A stretch of 64,000 nucleotides of DNA, taken from NCBI GenBank assembly GCA_027924585.1, contig BSBM01000824.1, positions 481,001-545,000 of the forward strand, given 5' to 3'. How positions within the stretch are numbered: position 1 is the stretch's first letter; each line of letters starts with the position of its first letter. A program made the translations under genes and the position numbers. This DNA is from Larix kaempferi. Its lineage: Eukaryota; Streptophyta; Pinopsida; Pinales; Pinaceae. This document shows, piece by piece, positions 11,000 through 21,407 of the stretch. The notes beneath the pieces are model-generated. The model had not been told where the DNA came from. It ran no database searches and was given only the letters and a program-made list of their open reading frames with translations.

Positions 11000-12170
11000 T
11001 CAATATCTTCAATATTTTCAATAGATACCTTGGTTGCTGAACAAATGTTGTAGTCCTTCTTTTGTAGGTGATGGTATATGATCTTTCCTACACAACAAGT
11101 TAAATTGCATGATTAGAAAACATCTCATATTTTTCAGAACAAAATCTTACACATAAAGAAATATGTCATACAGTCATGCAATTATCTTAGCCAATGCTTC
11201 AATACAACATTTATCCATATTCCATAACTTTCTAGATGCCTTCCAATCTCTACCAAAACATTGTTAAGAGTGTGCACAACTCCTAACATGTCAGCAAAGA
11301 GGTTTCATTCTAGATAAGTAGCAATGGAATGTTGTACAATGCGATGGGCCACTTACCCATGTATATTAGTAGTATACTATTCATCAATGCAACTATTCTA
11401 ATATGCATAATACACAACCTAATTCTAGGAACATAAGCATATACATCATTGAATAACATTATGTAAGAAATGACAATTCAAATACTTATCTTTGTTTGGT
11501 TGCTGGGTGGACTCCCTCCGAATCTTTGCAACTCCATTATGATGTGGATTGTGAGAAGTGGTCAACTCCCTCTGAATATCTGCATCCTTGCAGAAACTAC
11601 GGAAGTGTGCTCCTTTGCTTTCTTGCAGGAACAACTGGAGTGTGCTCCCTCTTGATCTTTGCTTCCTGGATTACCTGTCCTTGAACTTACATCCATCCTT
11701 CATCACTGGATTAGCATGCTAGCTAGTTATGTCTAACATACCCGCATAATGTCTTTTGGTTCTCTTCAGTGACTTGTGCTAGTAACCTACATGTCTCATA
11801 AGTTAACCATTGTAGAACCAAGTTATACATACCTCGAAAGTAGATCTTCTATGTGATCCATGAAAATGGATGAATCTTTGTCTTCATGTCACCATGAGCA
11901 TATGTTCTTGAAGTAGAACATGATTTTGACTTTCTTGGTGTACCTTTTGTGTTAGCAGACAACATAAACCTCATACAACACCATAATGCATTAGTACAAT
12001 CATAAGTTTCAACACCCTAATCAATGAATATCTTCTATCATGCATTCATAATTTTATTAAGGTGATACGACAAGTCTAGATTTAATCATGATTGTACTAA
12101 CCGTAATAACATGAAGACAAACATATCATAAACTTAATAATGAACAAATCTCGAGACATACCTGGATGAG
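11000..12170 (-). other. Rearranged interior of inner type-1 copia with splice-donor-like sites
   Basis: Apart from the integrase fragment at 11446-11690, I cannot assign a product. On the minus strand several open patches end in GGTATGT-like sequence: plus-strand ACATACC at about 11830 and 12158, and ACATACCC near 11740. A patch near 11840-11900 reads like coding (FHGSH- or SIFMDHIEDLLS-type frames). The outer copy has the same arrangement at 14180-15640. Confidence 0.45.
11446..11690 (-). pseudogene. Copia integrase core fragment, inner type-1
   Basis: The minus strand encodes IQRELTTSHNPHHNGVAKIR, which matches the copia core segment IKRELTAPYNPQQNGVAERK seen in the type-2 copies of this window. 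The Glu of VAER is replaced by VAKI, so the third catalytic acid is lost. It stands isolated from the rest of integrase. Confidence 0.7.
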
Positions 12171-12174
12171 TCAT

Positions 12175-12290
12175 ACCTGTCGAGATTGCTTGTAATCTTC
12201 TTATGTAAGGCCTTAGCCTCATCTCTCTCTGAAACAGGAACTTCTTCACTTATGCAGGTGACCAATCCATCCTCTTCTAGGATTAAACCA
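12175..12290 (-). pseudogene. Copia gag N-terminal fragment, inner type-1
   Basis: The minus strand reads IGLILEEDGLVTCISEE and DEAKALHKKITSNLDRYD, matching IGLILEENELDSYIKED and EEAKVLHKKNLV of type-2 gag. The first 30 or so gag codons, including the start, are absent, because the leader joins directly to this segment. The fragment runs into AGGTATG-type sequence and ends. Confidence 0.75.
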
Positions 12291-12299
12291 ATTCACTTG

Positions 12300-13453
12300 A
12301 TTTGCAGGAACTGGATCTGGAGCTGTATTAGGGTTTGTTAGAGAAACCCCATTAATTCAAACTTTGAATTTCAAACTTCTGAAAGGATAGAAATATGCGC
12401 CTTGATGATCTAATCAAGTTGGTCTATTCAGAATTTGAAAAACTACAAAGTTTCACCCCTCGAAATTGCCTTTTAGATTTTCGGATTCACTAGGGAGGAC
12501 CCTAAATTAGGGTTTGAGTTTCCCAGAGCTTCACCCAACCAAAAGATTTGATTCAAATTTCTAAGATTTGATTTTTTTTAGGAGCTTCCAGCTGTGGTCA
12601 CAGATTTCCAAAATTCCAAGTTTTGCAGAAGCCCTAATTTTCCATCTTTCCGATCAAAGTCCCGAACTGGAGTTTGATCAAGCATGGCCTTCTGCCCAGC
12701 CAAAAAATCTGATCTTGGTCTCTAAATTTTGATTTTTATGAGTAGCATTCTGCCGTTGTCTCTGATTACAAAAATTCCAAATTTCTTTGAAGCCCTAAAT
12801 TCCAGAAGCCATGAATGAAGGTGCTCAAAAATAATTCTGATTTGACAGAAATATGTACCTAATTGTTTCTGGTGTAACTCTAAACTTTTTGATCCACATG
12901 GTCTGACAAGTTTTCTTGAGATATCCCAACTTGTTATCTTTCCATCCCAATAGGTCTGACCTCAATTGGATTCTCTGAGAGAGAGTTATGCCAAGTGTCG
13001 GAACGTGACCTGTTTACAGGATAATATAGGAGAGCGAATTTGTATGGTGTGACATGTGTCACTGGTTCAACTTCGGCCTCTGAATTTTTTTTTTGAGATA
13101 GTACAATCTATGTAATACCTGTCACATTTGACGAAATTTCATTTGGAGCTTCCTAACTCAAGTTATGACCTTTTTCCCAAGGTCACCTTATTTTGACTCA
13201 GATCTGGAAGAGGCAGAAACCCTCTATTGTATAGATCATACATCACAAAGATCAACGAGTTAGAGGTTTTCCTTTGGACACAAGATACATGGGGATCTGA
13301 TCTTCGACATGTAAAAGTTTCAGATCTGAAAACTTCACCAAAACGGATATATAGCAAAAGTGCTACAATGACTGGTTTTTGCTATATCAAGCCCTAGCAT
13401 CGTAAGTGCAACAAGTGTCATACATGCCATATCATGCCTTCTTTCAGGCTAGC
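12300..13453 (-). other. Leader of inner type-1 copia
   Basis: Untranslated sequence lies between the primer site and the gag fragment. It is homologous in patches (TTCAGAATTTGA, AGCTTCCAGC, CCCTAAATT) to the half-length leader of type-2 copies. A block of about 150 bp with AGGAGCTTCCAGC and TTGCAGAAGCCCTAATTTTCC recurs in degenerate form, which explains part of the extra length. Confidence 0.6.
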
Positions 13454-13465
13454 TCTGATACCATG
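13454..13465 (-). other. Primer-binding site (initiator-Met tRNA)
   Basis: GCTCTGATACCA on the plus strand is TGGTATCAGAGC in element sense. It directly follows the 5' LTR and is the usual plant copia complement to the 3' end of initiator-Met tRNA. Confidence 0.9.
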
Positions 13466-14055
13466 TTAAATTTTCAGAATTTACTTCAATCTGATCTAGG
13501 ATCTTAATTGAGATAACAACATGTACAGCAAATCTACAGCATATCAATCATGGACACAATAATGCAAGCACACAAGAGACACAGAGTTTACTTGGGGAAA
13601 ACCATAAAGGTGAAAAACCCCAATAACTTCCTCAGAGATAGATAAAGCAATGATATAACCAGAATACAAGAGATAGTCTTCTCCTAGCAGCAAAGCCTCC
13701 TCCTCCATAGGTGCGCCACTCTCCACAGTGTGAGTGAGAGAATAGAATGTATAAAATGAGAGAGACACACTCTCTATTTATACACCAACTTCACTTGACC
13801 TTTACTCAACTAGGTCGGCCTCAACTTAACCACTTAACATAATGCTGACTAGGCCGACCCCCACTAGGGTGGTCTAATAACCCTTTGACCCACATGGCTG
13901 ACACCCAATAGGGTGGTCTAATAACCCATCAAGTATAAGTTACGACACTTACAATATAAATGACGACACTTCCGTATAGAGGAATAATAACATCTCTATA
14001 GGAATACAATATGCATATATGTGAAATACATTCCGAAGTTACATATACATCAACA
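13466..14055 (-). repeat. 5' LTR of inner type-1 copia
   Basis: 590 bp, shorter than its partner because one U3 unit is missing (two instead of three). The TATAAATA box is at 13775-13782 on the minus strand. Confidence 0.92.
13775..13782 (-). promoter_or_regulatory. TATA box of inner type-1 copia 5' LTR
   Basis: TATAAATA in element sense, followed by a GAGAGTGTGTCTCTC stretch; transcription should start shortly downstream within the LTR. Confidence 0.6.
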
Positions 14056-14179
14056 ATCCCAAACATCTTCATTATCAACTTGTACTCCTCGATCATGGCA
14101 TTCTTCCCAGATCCTGGGAACTTCAATATCTTCAATAAATAGATACCTTTGTTGCTGAACAAATGTTGTAGTCCTTCTC

Positions 14180-15640
14180 TTGTAGGTGATGGTATACGAT
14201 CTTTCTACACAACAAGTTAAATTGCATGATTAGAAAACATCTCATAGTTTTCAGAACAAATTCTTACACATAAATAAATATGTCATACAGTCATGCAATT
14301 ATCTTAGCCAATGCTTCAATACAACATTTATCCATATCCTGTAACTTTCTAGATGCCTTCCAATCTTTACCAAAACATTGTTAAGAGTGTGCACAACTCC
14401 TAACATGTTAGCAAAGAGGTTTCATTCTAGATAAGTAGCAATGGAATTTTGTACAGTGCCATAGGACACTTACCCATGTATATTAGTAGTATATTTTTCA
14501 TCAATGCAACTATTCTAATATGCATAATACACAACCTAATTCTAGGAACATAAGCATATACATCATTGAATAACATTATGTAAGAAATGACAATTCAAAT
14601 ACTTATCTTTGTTTGGTTGCTGGGTGGACTCCCTCTGAATCTTTGCAATTCCATTCTGATGTGGATTGTGAGAAGTGGTCAACTCCCTTTGAATATATGC
14701 ATCCTTGTAGAAACTACTAAAGTGTGCTCCCTCTTGATCTTTGCTTCCTGGATTACCTGTACTTGAACTTATATCCATCCTTAATCACTATGCATGCTTA
14801 TTAGTATCATCATTGTGTTATCTTTGAGGACTCATACATAATCACACATTTATTAGTATAATCTTAACACTATCAAAACACAATAATCTTAAGCATGTAT
14901 AGTCATGATCATTCACAGATAATAAACATTAGTATTCAAGGTTTCAGGGAAGTCTTCTTTTACTCATGCATATTCTTATTTGATCATAGGTCTCTTCTGA
15001 TTAGTTAAATCATCAGTGCATAAACCCGTGATTACTCAAACCTATACCTTCATGATTCTTCTGGTTATTCATATCATCAATTATGGTAAGAAACATAATA
15101 TGCATACAACCATGACTATTCAAACCTATGACTTCATGAATAATCACTATCAACAACACAACAGTATAAGATCCTAACACAATGTAGGATTCTAGCTTGA
15201 TATAGGAAAACATACCTAGATTAGCATGCTAGCTAGTTATGTCTAACATACCCGCATAATGTCTTCTGGTTCTCTTCAGTGACTTGTGCTAGTAACCTGC
15301 ATGTCTCATAAGTTAACCATTGTAGAACCAAGTTATACATACCTCGTAAGTAGATCTTCTATGTGATCCATGAAAATGGATGAATCTTTGTCTTCCTGTC
15401 ACCATGATCATATGTTCTTGAAGTAGAACATGATTTGTCTTTCTTGGTGTACCTTTTATGTTAGCGAACAACATAAACCTCATACAACATCACAATGCAT
15501 TAGTACAATCATAAGTGTCAAAACCTTAATCAATGAATATCTTCTATTAAGGTAATACAACAAGTCTAGTAATTAATCAAGATTGTACTGTAATGATATG
15601 AAGACAAACATATCATAGACTTAACCATGAATAGAATTCG
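14180..15640 (-). other. Rearranged interior of outer type-1 copia
   Basis: It has the same non-coding arrangement as 11000-12170, plus an extra block at about 14785-15220 that the inner copy lacks. The minus strand has donor-like GGTATGT at about 15209, 15340 and 15650. The RT upstream end (EDIEVPRI-type codons, KMFG) occupies 14061-14180. Apart from the integrase fragment no product is supported. Confidence 0.45.
14563..14778 (-). pseudogene. Copia integrase core fragment, outer type-1
   Basis: The minus strand encodes AHFSSFYKDAYIQRELTTSH followed by NPHQNGIAKIQRE, related to the copia core around the third catalytic residue, which is not Glu here. It is the same fragment as in the inner copy, with closely similar ends. 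Confidence 0.7.
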
Positions 15641-15644
15641 AAAC

Positions 15645-15775
15645 ATACCTGTAAGGCATACCTGTCAAGATTGCTTGTAATCTTCTTATGGAAGGCCTTA
15701 GCCTCATCTCCCTCTTAAATAGGAACTTCTTCACTTATGCAGGTGACCAATCCATCCTCTTCTAGGATTAACCCA
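15645..15775 (-). pseudogene. Copia gag N-terminal fragment, outer type-1
   Basis: IGLILEEDGLVTCISEE and GDEAKAFHKKITSNLDRYA match type-2 gag. The segment begins and ends at nearly the same gag codons as in the inner copy, and one in-frame stop follows SEEVPI. Confidence 0.72.
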
Positions 15776-15779
15776 ATCC

Positions 15780-16935
15780 ACTTGATTTGCAGGAACTAGA
15801 TCTGGAGCTGTAATAGGGTTTGTCAAAGAAACCCCAAAAATTCAAAATTTGAATTTCAAACTTCCGAAAGCATAGAAATATGCGCTTTGATGAGCTAATC
15901 AAGCTGGTATATTCAGAATTTGAAAACTGCAAAGTTTCACTCCTCAATTTTCCCTCTGAAACTTCCAGATTCACTGGACGTGACCCCGAACTGGGGTTTG
16001 ATGAAGCCCACTCTTTTTCCCAATCAAAAGGTTTGATCCAAAGCTCTAAGCTTCTATTTTTATGAGGAGCTTCCAGCCGTGCTCGTAGATTTAAAAAATT
16101 CCCATTTTTGCAGAAGCCCTAATTTTCCACTTTTCTGATCAAAGTCCCGAACTAGGGTCTGATCAAGCCCGGCCTTCTGCCCTACCAAAAATTCTGATTT
16201 TGGTCTCTAAATTTCAATTTTGATGAGCAGCATTCGTCCGTGGTCTCCGATTACAAAAATTCCAACTTTATCCAAAACCCTAAATTCGGGAAGCCATGAA
16301 TGAAGGTGCTCAAAACTATTTCTGTTATGATAGAAATATGTACCTCATTGTTTCTAGTGTAAATCCAAACTTTTCTATCCACAGGGTTTGAAATTTTTTT
16401 TGAGATATCTCGACCTGTCCTCTTTCCATCCTGATAGGTCTTACCAAAATTGGATTCTCTGAGAGAAAGTTATGCCAAGTGTTGCAACGTGACCTGTTTA
16501 TGGGATAAAACAAGAGAGCGAACTTGTACAGAGTGCCACGTGTCACTGGTTCAACTTAGGATTCTATAAACGTTTCCTGAGATAGTACGGTCTATGTACT
16601 ACCTGTCACTTTTTACAAAATTTCATTTGGAGCTTCCTAGCCGATGTTATGACCTTTTTTCCAAGGTCACCTGTTTTTGACTCAAATCTGGAAGAGGCAG
16701 AAAACCTATATTGTACAGATCATAAATCACAAATTACAATGAATTAGAGGTTGTCCTTTGGACACAAGGTACACGGGGATCTGGTATTTGATCTGTAAAA
16801 GTTTCAGATCCGAAAAATTTTCCAAAATGGATATATAGCGAAAGTGCTACGATGACTGGTTTTTGCTATATCAAGCCCTGGCATCGTAAGTGCAACAAGT
16901 GTCATACATGCCATATCATGCCTTCTTTCAGGCTA
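15780..16935 (-). other. Leader of outer type-1 copia
   Basis: Non-coding and about 1.15 kb long, parallel to 12300-13453. It contains CCTAATTTTCCA and GAGGAGCTTCCAGC blocks, each present twice in degenerate form. Confidence 0.6.
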
Positions 16936-16947
16936 GCTCTAATACCA
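16936..16947 (-). other. Primer-binding site with one mismatch
   Basis: GCTCTAATACCA, or TGGTATTAGAGC in element sense, differs by one base from the initiator-Met tRNA complement and adjoins the 5' LTR. Confidence 0.85.
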
Positions 16948-17591
16948 TGTTAAATTTTCAGAATTTACTTCAATCTGATCTAGGATCTTAAATGAGAGAA
17001 CAACATGTACAGCAAATCTATAGCATATCAATCATGGACACAATAATGTAAGCACACAAGAGACATAGAGTTTACTTGGGGAAAACCATAAAGGTGAAAA
17101 ACCCCAATAACTTCCTCAAAGATAGATAGAGCAATGATACAACCAGAATACAAGAGATAGTCTTCTCCTAGCAGCAGAGCCTCCTCCTCCACAAGTGCGC
17201 TACTCTCCAAAGTGTGAGTGAGAGAATAGAATGTGTAAAATGAGAGAGACACACTCTCTATTTATACACTAACTTGACCTGACCTTTACTCAACTAGGTC
17301 GACCTCAACTTAACCACTTAACATAATGCTGACTGGGCCGACCCCCACTAGGGTTGTGTAATAACCCTTTGACCCACATGGCCGACCCCCAATAGGGTGA
17401 TCTAATAACCCTTTGACCCACATGTCTTATACAGGGCCGACCCCAACAAGGTGGTCTAATAACCCATCAAGTATATGTTACGGCACTTAATATAAATGAC
17501 AACACTTCTGTATAGAGGAATAATAAAAGCTCTATAGGAATACAATATACATATATCTGAAATACATTCCGAAGTTACATATACATCAACA
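16948..17591 (-). repeat. 5' LTR of outer type-1 copia
   Basis: 644 bp, TGTTAAATTTTCAG...CATCAACA, with three U3 units and a minus-strand TATAAATA box at 17259-17266. It is bounded on the right by the target duplication TTTAT. Confidence 0.92.
17259..17266 (-). promoter_or_regulatory. TATA box of outer type-1 copia 5' LTR
   Basis: TATAAATA in element sense, at the same LTR position as in the other copies. Confidence 0.6.
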
Positions 17592-17596
17592 TTTAT

Positions 17597-18290
17597 TATA
17601 CTTACCCCTCAGAAGGCGTCGTGATAGCACGAACTGAAATGGATTGATGTGAGCTACAACGGTGGTTGTTCGAAGCAAAATGTAATGTCGTAACCGCTGG
17701 ACTACATGGATAGTCGCAAGTGCCAGCTTTTCTACGTGAGTGTACCTTAGCTCAACGTCTACTAAATTTCAACTGAGATAATATATAACATGCCTGATGA
17801 GCGCATCATCTACCTGAACCAAGACCATGCCAATAGTCTCTTGAGATGCAGCCACATAAAGAATGAAATCTCATGTAAAGTCCGGCAGACTAAGCATAGG
17901 GGCCGATACCAAATCTTTCTTAAGGGCATCGAAAGACTGCTGGGCTCGTTCATCCCAGATAAAATGTGTGTCTTTCTTCAATAAGCGTGCGAAACCTTTA
18001 GTAATATTAGCATAGTTAGCTATAAAACGATGCAGAAAAGTAGCTTTCCCTTGGAGGCTCTGAAGTTGTAACAAATTACGTGGAGGAAGCAACTGAAGTA
18101 TTGCCTCAAATTTGAGAGGATCAACTCTAATACCCTCTTTCAAAACTATGAATCCTAGAAGGTGACCAGTCCTAATAGCGAAGATGCAATTCCTCCAACT
18201 GAAGTATTGCCTCAAATTTGAGAGGATCAACTCTAATACCCTCTTTCGAAACTATGAATCCTAGAAGGTGACCAGTCCTAATAGCGAAGA
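17597..18290 (-). pseudogene. Gypsy RNase H adjoining RT, catalytically degenerate
   Basis: The minus strand encodes LQSLQGKATFLHRFIANYAN, HFIWDERAQQSFDALKKDL, then DFILYVAASQETIGMVLVQ, HVIYYLS, LALATIHVVQRLRHYILL and LSRRLLRGKYNKW. The first RNase H Asp (normally in a Y-x-D-A-S motif) is replaced in YVAAS. Stops occur after LSLPDFT and after YYLS. The last codons continue into 4554 across the copia insertion. It lies in a shifted frame relative to RT because of a 106-bp duplication. Confidence 0.85.
18091..18290 (-). repeat. 106-bp tandem duplication in gypsy RT-RNase H
   Basis: The sequence starting AACTGAAGTATTGCC at 18091 is repeated from 18197 to about 18290 with very few changes. The short segment ATTCCTCC joins the copies. 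The 106-bp offset is not a multiple of three and shifts the frame between RT and RNase H. Confidence 0.85.
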
Positions 18291-19791
18291 TGCATTTTCT
18301 TGGATTCAATCGAATTTTGTAGTGGATACATCGTTCGAGAATCATATAGAGGTGCTTGGGGTGGTCCACTCTCTTGCGAGAATGGCCAGCAAGATCATCC
18401 AAGAAAACTTCCATAATCATCTTAAGATCGTGAAAGGCATAGGTCATGGCTTGCTGAAAAGTAGCTCCGACGTTTTTAAGGCCGAAGGGCATTTTTTGAT
18501 ATGCAAACATTCCCCATGGACAAATAAATGCCATCTTATGTTGGTTCATGGGTTTGATTTGAATTTGATTATAACCCGAGAAGCCATCCATGAATAAAAA
18601 AATCTCACTCCCCGCACAAGCATCTAATATTTGATCAATGAATGGCGTGGGGAAGTTCTCTTTCAGACATGCACGGTTCAAATCTCTGAAATCAGTGCAT
18701 ACATGGATCGTTCCCTGCTTCTTATCCACAGGAATGGGGTTTGACACCCATTTGGTAAGGGGAACGAGGTAGATGAAACCATCTTTGAGCAGTTTCTCCA
18801 CCTCTGCCTTAATAGCAGCTGCCTTTCTAGGGTTCACGGCAGGTAAGCATTGTCGAACCAGTTTAGCATCAGGATACATTCTAATCTCGTGTTCAATAAT
18901 GCCGGGGTCTATTACTGGCATCTTCTCATATGACCAGGTGAAAGCTTCCAGGAGTTCTGTAAACAAGTCAATGTAAATAGCAAAATCCTTAGGAGTGCAA
19001 TCGGCACCGATGTAAACATTTTCTATCTTTCCCGGAGTGCGAGAGATGTTGATCAAAGTGGTTGGGGAAATATTGGCCATATTCCCCTCCACAAAAACAT
19101 CATACGACTCCAAAAGAGCCATAGGGTGACCAACCATCTCTGCTAGAGTCATCCTAAACTCCTCTTGCTCAGTGAGCTTGAGGTTGGGAAGGAAATAAGA
19201 GTGATGGTGCATATCTTCCCAATGTCTGTCACTACCACACATGGCCACGAGGATAGCTTCATTAGATGGTAAAGTATCATCAAGGCAATCATGGGAACAA
19301 GATGAGTTGGCTGCCCAAACTGACAGCGTAACGGGATCTTCTTCAACTATCTGGGAAGAAGAGAGATCCAGATCTGCAGTGGTTTGTTGGATATGATCGT
19401 AAACGAGCTCCGCTACAGATACAAGCATAGACATCTCGATGTGCACAATGTCTCCAGACGTGGAACTCATGGATGGTAAAGTCAATGAATCATCTAAATA
19501 GGAGGTCTGGAATAACATATTATTCAAAGGTGGAGATGCATTGTCGGTAATGGTTCGAATAAAATTCACAGGTGCAGAATGGTTAAAAGTGCCCATCAAT
19601 GAAGGGTACATTCCAACACCTATGTTCCTAGTTGCCGGCTGAGAATTAGAAACTTGCAGGACTACGGATCCCATGGATGTTGTGGAAGGAGTGCCAACAT
19701 AATCTAGTTGATCGATTGTCACAATCTTTCCTTCATGGGGAAAGCAGAAAACTCTAAATACAGTAGACGCAATAGCCTTCATAGCGTACAT
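18291..19791 (-). pseudogene. Gypsy reverse transcriptase with upstream linker
   Basis: The upstream 200 or so residues begin with a retropepsin C-terminal-like stretch (FCFPHEGKIVTIDQLDYVG) and a low-similarity linker. RT starts near VYIGADCTPKDFA and includes MPVIDPGIIEHEI, PTKWVSNPIPVDKK-like PLTKWVSNPIPV, VCTDFRDLNRACLKENFPTP, FMDGFSGYNQIQI, MPFGLKNVGATFQQAM and the active site VFLDDLAG. The catalytic acids are present. RT copies element RNA into cDNA in virus-like particles. The frame is open from 19791 to the duplication at 18197; a TAG at 19792 separates it from the protease part. Confidence 0.9.
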
Positions 19792-20127
19792 CTAGTTCTG
19801 ACCCAGTAAAAGGTTGTAGTCGAAGGGCGAATTAACCACTTCGACTTCAATAGACACAAACTTACCTCCCAAGGAGACAACAAGGGAAGGGATAATTCCA
19901 TGCAATGTAAAATATCTACCGCCTTCTCGAGGAAGGTTGGCATTCTCTTTACAAGGAGTATTATGATTTCTATAGTTATTACTTCCATTGTTTCCACCCC
20001 TACTATTATTTCTCCCCTTTTTTTTACCACCAGGTTGTTGGTTACCTGACGGTTTCATTGATTGCACATTTTGTACATCAGACGATGGAGTGGAAGTGGA
20101 CAAGGTGTGAACCTGTCCGAGAGCAAA
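19792..20127 (-). pseudogene. Gypsy protease remnant without visible active site
   Basis: The minus strand gives a basic Gly/Asn-rich region (GGKKKGRNNSRGGNNGSNN), then REGGRYFTLHGIIPSLVVSL and VEVVNSPFDYNLLLGQN. The LLLG-x-x-W end is typical of retropepsin C-termini in plant gypsy elements; here the Trp codon is TAG. No D-T/S-G motif is present upstream, so the catalytic half appears deleted. Confidence 0.65.
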
Positions 20128-21407
20128 CTAGTTTAACGACAAATTTTGCATTTGATTAGCTACCAAGTCTACAGGGCGAGTGCATGCGGACCCCACGATG
20201 CCATCGGCATGTGGTCCAGGAACTGACGTAGGCTCATGTCTTGTTCTCGGTGCATCAGGAATAATGTCATACAAAATGCTAGACTGAGAATAAAGTAGAT
20301 CTAACTGCTGGACTTTCAAGATAGCTTGTTCCTCAGTCATAATGCCGGAAATAGAAAAATCCTTAGCAATGTATGGAAGTAAAGACTTAAGGAACCATTC
20401 CAACAGGAACTCTGGAGGAATGTTGGATTTCACTAATCTCTTCCCCCGACCCCACTCTTGAACGTGGTCAGAAATATGTGTGGCCTTATTCTGATGGAAG
20501 GTGGACAACAACTCAGTACCAGTATCATAACGAACCGACAACTGGAAATGGTTTAAGAAAACCAAAGCAATCTCGTTGGATCTCCTATAGGTGTTTCCAG
20601 GAAATTCTACATACCACTTCGCGGCTGCCCCTATGAGGGTGCATTGAAATAGTTGTAATCTAATGGAATCATGATTCAAAGAGTTGGAGGAGAACCAAAG
20701 GTGAAATGTCGTGACATGATCTCCCGGGTCCTCACCACCTTTCCCCTCAAACTTCGGAATGTCCGAAGGGATCTTGGTAGGGACCGGGGGCTAAGTAGGG
20801 TCATGACACACCAAAACATTCATGAGATTCGAAAGATCTGGGAGATTCAAGCATGCAAGGAACGGGAGCTGAGGCTGGAAAGCTTGATTATAAGCCCCCA
20901 TAAAAGGTTGGTTAAACGGAACTGTGTTATAAGATGGACCAAAAGCTTGACCACGAGGATTAAACTACTGATGATAAGGACTTGACGGACCATAAGCTTT
21001 CCCATGGCCATAGGATTGATAACCTCCTCCTTCCTAACCCATTTGAGAGTAAGCAGGTATATGTGTGTTTTGGGCACCATATTAGGGTGGTGGGTGATAC
21101 TAGTGACCAGCACCGACATTGTTGTAGTAAGGGTTTCCCCCATGAGTATGGGGCTTGTATGTACTATTCATAGCGGGAACCATGTTGTAATGAACATAAT
21201 GGTATGGTATGTTCCCACCCCCAGCATTAGGATTAACTTGATCAGTCGTGTGATGACCATAAGCATGAGAAGTATTCCCAACCCTAACATTGGTGTGACT
21301 AGTAGCAAGGATGGTGGCATGATGTTCGTGTGGATAGGAAATATTCCCACCCCCTACATTAGCATTATTAGTGGTGGCAGTTGACGCAAAATTGTGCGGT
21401 ATATGTC
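20128..21407 (-). pseudogene. Gypsy gag, central and C-terminal part
   Basis: The minus strand encodes IPKFEGKGGEDPGDHVTTFH, LNHDSIRLQLFQCTLIGAAAKWYVEFP and VRYDTGTELLSTFHQNKATH, typical of a Retrotrans_gag capsid domain. It is preceded by a Tyr/Pro/Gly-rich region (20800-21400, for example YGHGKAYGPSSPYHQ). In-frame stops occur at about 20795 (Q to TAG), about 21035 and 20128. The frame equals that of the RT region and, after removal of the 21408-34584 insertion, that of the N-terminal part at 34585-35368. Gag forms the particle that packages element RNA. Confidence 0.85.

Larger units (their letters stand above)
7572..14055 (-). mobile_element. Type-1 copia element, inner copy nested in its own family
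   Basis: LTRs at 7572-8218 (647 bp) and 13466-14055 (590 bp) are flanked by the perfect duplication ATCCC at 7567-7571 and 14056-14060. The broken sequence of the outer element (GGGATTGCATCCC then AAACATC) is found unbroken inside this copy near 10930-10950, which confirms the insertion point. About 26 substitutions separate the LTRs (about 4.4%) plus one missing U3 unit. It shares the outer copy's rearranged interior and is non-autonomous. Confidence 0.93.
4560..17591 (-). mobile_element. Type-1 copia element, outer copy
   Basis: LTRs at 4560-5203 and 16948-17591 (both 644 bp, TG...CA on the plus strand) are flanked by a perfect 5-bp target duplication TTTAT at 4555-4559 and 17592-17596. 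It lies inside the gypsy pol between RNase H and integrase. Coding content is reduced to a broken RT-RNase H, a small integrase fragment and a gag fragment, so it is non-autonomous. I count about 39 differences between its LTRs (about 6%). It is interrupted by a second copy of its own family at 7572-14055. Without that copy it is about 6.5 kb. Confidence 0.93.

Noticed and set aside
18268-18597. Plus-strand frame of 109 codons
   Set aside because: It is the antisense shadow of the gypsy RT, which has clear conserved motifs on the minus strand.
20671-21384. Plus- and minus-strand frames of 98-126 codons
   Set aside because: These are out-of-frame readings of the low-complexity gypsy gag; the true frame is fixed by continuity with the capsid and RT regions.
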